Below are positions 6,370 to 9,415 of a stretch of 9,415 nucleotides of DNA, one piece after another. Source of the DNA: Methanobacteriota archaeon (lineage in GTDB: Archaea; Thermoplasmatota; Thermoplasmata; RBG-16-68-12); assembly GCA_005879065.1 (NCBI GenBank), contig VBLU01000135.1:1-9415 (forward strand), written 5' to 3'. The notes under the pieces are model-generated. The model made no database searches and was not told where the DNA came from. It saw only the letters and a program-made list of their open reading frames with translations. The position numbers and the translations under genes are program-made. Every line of letters begins with the position of its first letter. Position 1 is the first letter of the stretch.

Positions 6370-6891
6370 ATGTCACTTCTGTATTCGTTGGCCCGTGCGC
6401 TCGACCGCGTTTCTCCCGCTCCGATCGCCTACGCGCATTGCGACATCCCGTGCGGCATCTACGACCCCCACCACGCGCAACTCGCCGCTCACACGGTCGT
6501 GCGGATGGTCGACCTGATCAACCAGCTTGAGAAGCCCGGCCCGAACGCGACGGCGGAGCAACGACAAGAGTACACGAACAAGCTCACTCGATACATCGCG
6601 ACGAAAGAGCAGCACTCCGAGATTGCGAAGAGCGAACTCCGAATCCTCTGGGCGGATTATTTCAAACCCGACCACCTGAAGACGTTCCCGGAACTTCACG
6701 ACACGATGTGGAAGGCGCTCAAGACCGCCTCGAAGGCCCGGCAGGAGATCAACCTCCAAGCCGCCGAAGACCTTCTGAAAGCGACGAACGACGTCGCCTC
6801 GATGTTCTGGAAAACGAAAGGATTCGAGACGATCACGGCGAAGGCCCCCTATCCGACCGAGCGGCAGACGGTCTACCCGAAGTTCAAATGA
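6370..6891 (+). CDS. sodN: Nickel superoxide dismutase precursor
   Basis: A 173-aa precursor of Ni-SOD, which converts superoxide to O2 and H2O2. The nickel hook HCDIPCGIYDP is at residues 23-33: His (amine and imidazole) plus the two cysteines C24 and C28 bind Ni after removal of a 22-residue propeptide ending SPAPIAYA. The rest of the four-helix bundle is recognisable from KEQHSEIAKSELRILWADYF, then KPDHLKTFPELHDTMWKAL, then LLKATNDVASMFWKTKGF. The mature form (151 aa) is longer than the Streptomyces enzyme (117 aa), through an insertion near residues 55-70 and a tail rich in Pro/Tyr/Lys. The propeptide lacks a clear hydrophobic core, so it is a maturation leader rather than a Sec signal, and the enzyme is probably cytoplasmic. 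ATG 6370 is chosen because the TATA box at 6339-6347 places the transcript start there. The frame is open from 6304 but crosses the TATA box. It overlaps sodX by ATGA. Confidence 0.96.
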   Translation: MSLLYSLARALDRVSPAPIAYAHCDIPCGIYDPHHAQLAAHTVVRMVDLINQLEKPGPNATAEQRQEYTNKLTRYIATKEQHSEIAKSELRILWADYFKPDHLKTFPELHDTMWKALKTASKARQEINLQAAEDLLKATNDVASMFWKTKGFETITAKAPYPTERQTVYPKFK

Positions 6892-7208
6892 CCGCGGCCA
6901 GAATGTTCCCCTTCACCCGCTTCCGGGTCGAAGACGAGAGCATGCGGCCCACGTTGGAGCCTGGGGACTATGTGTTCGTGAATCGATGGGCGTACCGGTT
7001 CCAATCGACGAAACGCGGGGACCTTGTGGTCGTCCGGGATCCGGAGGCGTCAGAACGGTTCCTCGTGAAACGCGTGTCTGATGCGACCGGCCCGACCGAG
7101 GTCCAGCTCGCGGGGGACAATCGCATCGCGAGCCGTGACAGCCGTGCCTTCGGGCCCGTCCCGCTCGAGCGGATCGTCGGGAAGGTTTGGATCCGTCTCA
7201 AGCGCTGA
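6888..7208 (+). CDS. sodX: Nickel-type superoxide dismutase maturation protease (S26/S24-like Ser-Lys peptidase)
   Basis: A 106-aa small serine protease of the signal-peptidase fold that cleaves the Ni-SOD propeptide to expose the N-terminal His of the nickel hook. The nucleophile is in VEDESMRPTLEPGDYVFV (S18), the general-base lysine in RFLVKRVSD (K61), and the closing box is GDNRIASRDSRAFGPVP (77-93) followed by IVGKVWIRLKR. It has no membrane anchor, unlike true signal peptidases, which fits a cytoplasmic maturation role. The ATG at 6888 overlaps the sodN stop codon (ATGA), a strong sign of coupled expression and of function with SodN. No Shine-Dalgarno is seen. The frame stays open upstream inside sodN, but that part is an out-of-frame reading of sodN. 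It ends six bases from the convergent flavoprotein gene. Confidence 0.94.
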   Translation: MTAARMFPFTRFRVEDESMRPTLEPGDYVFVNRWAYRFQSTKRGDLVVVRDPEASERFLVKRVSDATGPTEVQLAGDNRIASRDSRAFGPVPLERIVGKVWIRLKR

Positions 7209-7214
7209 CGCGGC

Positions 7215-8009
7215 TCAGTCCCACTTCTCGAACCGCACGTACGCGAAACCGAGGCGCTTGCACAAGTTGTTCACGTCCTCGACCATGTCGTGGAGCCCGC
7301 AGATGAACACCTGTTTGTTCGCATAGTCCTTGATGTCGTTCTCCAACACCTTCTGGACGTAGCCGACGCGGCCCTTCCAGGTCGGTGTCTCCGGCCGGGA
7401 GATCGTCGGGTAGAAGTGGAAGTTCCGGTGCTCCCGTTCCCACCGCTCGATCAGGTCGCGGTAGATCAGGTCGTGGACGTATCGGACGCCGAACACCATG
7501 TGGAACTCGCGGCCGCCGTCCAGGCCCCGTTCCCAGATGTGGCCCATCATCGCGATGAACGGGGCGACGCCGGTGCCCGTCGCGACGAAAACGGTGTCGT
7601 ACGGGATCGGTTCCTGCATCACGAATCGGCCGAGAGGACCGATCGTCGGGAGCTTCGTCCCAGGTCGCACGTGGTGGAGGTAGTTCGACATGAACCCGCC
7701 TTCGACGACCTTGATGCACAGCTCGAGGTAGGCCTTGTTCTCCGGCCAAGAGGCAATCGAATACGGCCGTGAGATGCGCTTCCCGTCCTTCTCCGCGAAG
7801 ATTGAGATGAACTGGCCCGGCTCGAAGTCGAAAACGCCTTCGTTCTCGAAGGTGAAACGAATCAGATACGTCGGGGGAAATTGCGGCGCGATGTCGAAAA
7901 CTTCCTTCACGATGGCGGTGTGCTTCCCCGAACGGAACTTCACCGGCGCCTCGTGAATCACCTGTTTTTGAGGCACCGCAGCCTTCGCTGAAGCGGTCTC
8001 CCGCATCAT
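7215..8009 (-). CDS. FAD/NAD(P)H oxidoreductase of the ferredoxin-NADP reductase (FNR) family
   Basis: A 264-aa stand-alone flavoprotein that moves electrons between NAD(P)H and a small carrier such as ferredoxin. The FAD domain has the motif ISRPYSIAS (R81-x-Y-S) and GGFMSNYLHH (104-113) for the pyrophosphate. The nucleotide domain has FVATGTGVAPFIAMMGHIWE (141-160), MVFGVRYVHDLIY and VFICGLHDMV (C237-G238). It ends in VRFEKWD, close to the aromatic-ended tail of bacterial Fpr-type enzymes. There is no 2Fe-2S domain at either end, so the partner must be a separate protein; the partner and cofactor preference are unknown. It starts at ATG 8009 (a second ATG follows at once). A TATA box at 8034-8041 predicts a leaderless message. 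It is convergent with sodX. A role in the superoxide/redox response is suggested only by position. Confidence 0.9.
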   Translation of the reverse strand: MMRETASAKAAVPQKQVIHEAPVKFRSGKHTAIVKEVFDIAPQFPPTYLIRFTFENEGVFDFEPGQFISIFAEKDGKRISRPYSIASWPENKAYLELCIKVVEGGFMSNYLHHVRPGTKLPTIGPLGRFVMQEPIPYDTVFVATGTGVAPFIAMMGHIWERGLDGGREFHMVFGVRYVHDLIYRDLIERWEREHRNFHFYPTISRPETPTWKGRVGYVQKVLENDIKDYANKQVFICGLHDMVEDVNNLCKRLGFAYVRFEKWD

Positions 8010-8033
8010 GTCAATGCGGGCACCCTACAGGCC

Positions 8034-8041
8034 AATTTAAA
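8034..8041 (-). promoter_or_regulatory. TATA box of the FNR-like gene
   Basis: Minus-strand TTTAAATT centred about 28 bases before ATG 8009, so the transcript probably starts at the ATG. A 6-bp inverted repeat CCGCAT/ATGCGG (8001-8019, seven-base loop) straddles the predicted start site and could be a repressor site. Confidence 0.6.
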
Positions 8042-8115
8042 CATTGTCCTAGGAATCGCAGAAGTGCGAATCCACGCTCACAACGCGCGGGACGTCGCGC
8101 GTATCCGGGCCTTTT

Positions 8116-8802
8116 TCAGGGGCTCTTATCTAAGAAGACCCGGCTGTACAACAGACCGGCGACAATCGCGCCGAGGAAGGGTCCGATCCAGTACACGTAC
8201 CAGTTGTCGAAGAACTGCGAAATGACCGCGGGACCGAACCATCGGGCGGGGTTCATCGCGGCCCCCGTGAGCGGACCGCCCATCATGATATCAATCGAAA
8301 TCGTGAGGCCGATGGCGAAGCCTCCAACCGCATTGAAGGTCCCCTTTGGGTCAATCCCCGTCCCATATACGACCGTGACGAGGAAGAACGTGAGGATCGC
8401 CTCGACTAGGATTCCTGTGACCACCGAGACGTTCCCCGTGTAAATTGGCGAAGATCCCAAAGCGGGCGTTCCGAGATGGGAAGGTTGCCATACGGAAGAT
8501 GGGAAGATGATGAACAAGGCAACGGCCGCCGAAAGAGCCCCGAGGAGTTGCGAAGCCCAGTAAACGGCCGCGAGCCGGGCCGAAATTTGCCGGCCCACGA
8601 GCGCCCCTAGCGTCACGGCCGGATTGAAATGCCCGCCTGAAATCCGTCCGAACGCGGAAGCCATCACGCCGATCGCAAGGCCGTGCGCGAAGGCGACGAG
8701 GAGCAGATTGCCACCCGCGATGATGGCACCCGCGCCGATGAAAATCAGCATGAACGCGCCAACGAATTCCGCGATGGCTTTCCGCGAGGCCGCAATCGCC
8801 AT
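8116..8802 (-). CDS. Aquaporin / MIP-family channel with TIP-like selectivity filter
   Basis: A 228-aa channel with six membrane helices and two half-helices carrying NPA motifs: GHFNPAVT (N60) and AAMNPARW (N184). The N-terminal AEFVGAFMLIFIGAGAI is the usual MIP first helix. Aligning by fixed spacing to E. coli AqpZ (F43, H174, T183, R189) gives the filter H40, I172, A181, R187. That is the His-Ile-Ala-Arg set of plant TIP3/TIP4 channels, unlike Phe-His-Thr-Arg of water-only AqpZ and unlike Phe-Ile-Ser-Arg reported for archaeal AqpM. TIP- and AQP8-type filters pass water, ammonia and, in some cases, H2O2 (established for those channels; only inferred here). ATG 8802 has GGAGG upstream (minus-strand GGAGGCGGGAG before ATG). 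A weak AT-rich box lies near 8837-8849. Next to Ni-SOD, whose product is H2O2, an exporter role is an attractive but untested idea. Confidence 0.9.
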   Translation of the reverse strand: MAIAASRKAIAEFVGAFMLIFIGAGAIIAGGNLLLVAFAHGLAIGVMASAFGRISGGHFNPAVTLGALVGRQISARLAAVYWASQLLGALSAAVALFIIFPSSVWQPSHLGTPALGSSPIYTGNVSVVTGILVEAILTFFLVTVVYGTGIDPKGTFNAVGGFAIGLTISIDIMMGGPLTGAAMNPARWFGPAVISQFFDNWYVYWIGPFLGAIVAGLLYSRVFLDKSP

Positions 8803-8875
8803 CTCCCGCCTCCGAGCGCGGCGTATCGATGCGGCGTATTTCTAGTTTCTCGGTCTGATCCGCGCGACGACGTGG

Positions 8876-9370
8876 TCACGCGATGTACGAGGCGGATCCG
8901 CGGTCGAAACCCCGCACGAATTCGAGGCTCAATTCCGACGGCTGCCACGCGGCATCCGGAAACACGAGGTTCGGGAAGAACCGCGTCGTATCCCCTGAGA
9001 TCTGGGTCACTAGGGCGTCCACGCCGAACAGGGTTTCGAGAATCCGATGGGACTGTTCTCGGCAGACGCGCTCGTCCACGAATCCGAGGGAGTGAAGATA
9101 CTCGTGCAAGAGGACGTAGAACGCGTACGGCTTGTAGAGGGCGGGGTTCGTCTCCTGGATCCGAAGGAGAGGCACCTTGTTCATCACGATCACGTTGCTC
9201 GCGACCGGATAGAAGGCACCGAGGAAACCTTGCGGATGGTTGCCGAGATCCGCGAGGGCGAGCATGAGTCCTGCGCGGGTCCGTCCGAGCACCGCCTCGA
9301 CCGCCCGTTTCACGAGCTCGAAGAGATCGGACAAGTTCTGCGCTTGGTCGAGTTTGCGCGTGAAATCCAT
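8876..9370 (-). CDS. Predicted zinc metalloprotease-like protein with HExxHxxGxxD motif
   Basis: A 164-aa soluble protein with no signal peptide or membrane helix. The core is YVLLHEYLHSLGFVDE (85-100): H89 and H93 as zinc ligands, E90 as base, G96 and D99 (or E100) in the place of the third ligand, the HExxHxxGxxD form seen in some metzincin-like enzymes. Flanking parts look conserved: RAGLMLALADLGNHPQGFLG, AFYPVASNVIVMNKVPLLRI, LYKPYAF before the motif, and DALVTQISGDTTRFFPNLVF after it. I recall similar uncharacterised archaeal proteins but cannot name the family or substrate. ATG 9370 follows a TATA-like CCTTAAGAA (9394-9402) by about 27 bases, so the message may be leaderless. It precedes the aquaporin gene on the same strand by 73 bases. 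Protease activity is inferred from the motif alone. Confidence 0.8.
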   Translation of the reverse strand: MDFTRKLDQAQNLSDLFELVKRAVEAVLGRTRAGLMLALADLGNHPQGFLGAFYPVASNVIVMNKVPLLRIQETNPALYKPYAFYVLLHEYLHSLGFVDERVCREQSHRILETLFGVDALVTQISGDTTRFFPNLVFPDAAWQPSELSLEFVRGFDRGSASYIA

Positions 9371-9393
9371 TGATGCTTCTAGCGCCTCGGTCG

Positions 9394-9402
9394 TTCTTAA
9401 GG
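9394..9402 (-). promoter_or_regulatory. TATA-like box of the metalloprotease-like gene
   Basis: Minus-strand CCTTAAGAA centred about 28 bases before ATG 9370, the spacing expected for a leaderless archaeal transcript. The match to the TATA consensus is moderate. Confidence 0.45.
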
Positions 9403-9415
9403 CATTGCTCGCGGA

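Noticed and set aside
8056..8101. Short inverted repeats (TCGCA/TGCGA and CGCGCG/CGCGCG) between the aquaporin and FNR genes
   Set aside because: The stems are only 5-6 bp of simple GC sequence with no T-run after them, so they are not supported as terminators or operators.

Overview
The window reads as chromosomal DNA of a GC-rich archaeon. The evidence is an archaea-specific tRNA pseudouridine-54 methyltransferase (TrmY), an archaeal-type Ogg2 8-oxoguanine glycosylase, and TTTAAATA-like TATA boxes about 26-40 bases upstream of start codons, several placed so that the mRNA would be leaderless. Some genes also have good Shine-Dalgarno motifs (AAGGAGG, GGAGG), so both initiation modes seem to be in use. 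A Thermoplasmatota-type lineage is my best guess, but that is inference. No tRNA, rRNA, CRISPR array or insertion sequence was seen, and no stretch above 300 bases lacks a gene.

Layout. (1) Positions 1-1686, minus strand: a tight four-gene operon transcribed right to left, VOC/glyoxalase-fold protein, uncharacterised 142-aa protein, ArsR-type regulator, SRPBCC/AHSA1 protein (cut by the window edge). The last two junctions are ATGA overlaps. (2) 1883-2833, plus strand: a one-pass membrane protein with a cysteine-containing outer domain. Its 3' end overlaps the next operon by 130 bases, tail to tail. (3) 2704-4382, minus strand: trmY and an M20-family metallopeptidase/deacylase joined by an ATGA overlap. 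(4) 4455-6208, minus strand: a MutY-like adenine glycosylase and an Ogg2 8-oxoguanine glycosylase/lyase. (5) 6370-7208, plus strand: nickel superoxide dismutase (sodN) and its maturation protease (sodX), joined by an ATGA overlap and divergent from ogg. (6) 7215-9370, minus strand: a ferredoxin-NADP reductase-like flavoprotein, an aquaporin, and a predicted zinc metalloprotease, each apparently with its own promoter.

How they fit together. Positions 4455-8802 look like an oxidative-damage neighbourhood: superoxide dismutation (SodN plus SodX), removal of 8-oxoguanine (Ogg2), a MutY homologue that would handle A opposite 8-oxoguanine, a flavoprotein reductase, and an aquaporin whose selectivity filter (His-Ile-Ala-Arg by my alignment) resembles plant TIP channels, some of which pass H2O2.

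The two strongest observations are these. The MutY homologue is missing in frame about 40 residues that normally carry the catalytic glutamate and the LQQTQ helix, yet keeps the catalytic Asp, the FeS cysteines and the NUDIX-like domain. And an archaeal genome carries a complete Ni-SOD/protease pair, with a leaderless sodN apparently sharing a near-palindromic TATA box with the divergent ogg gene.
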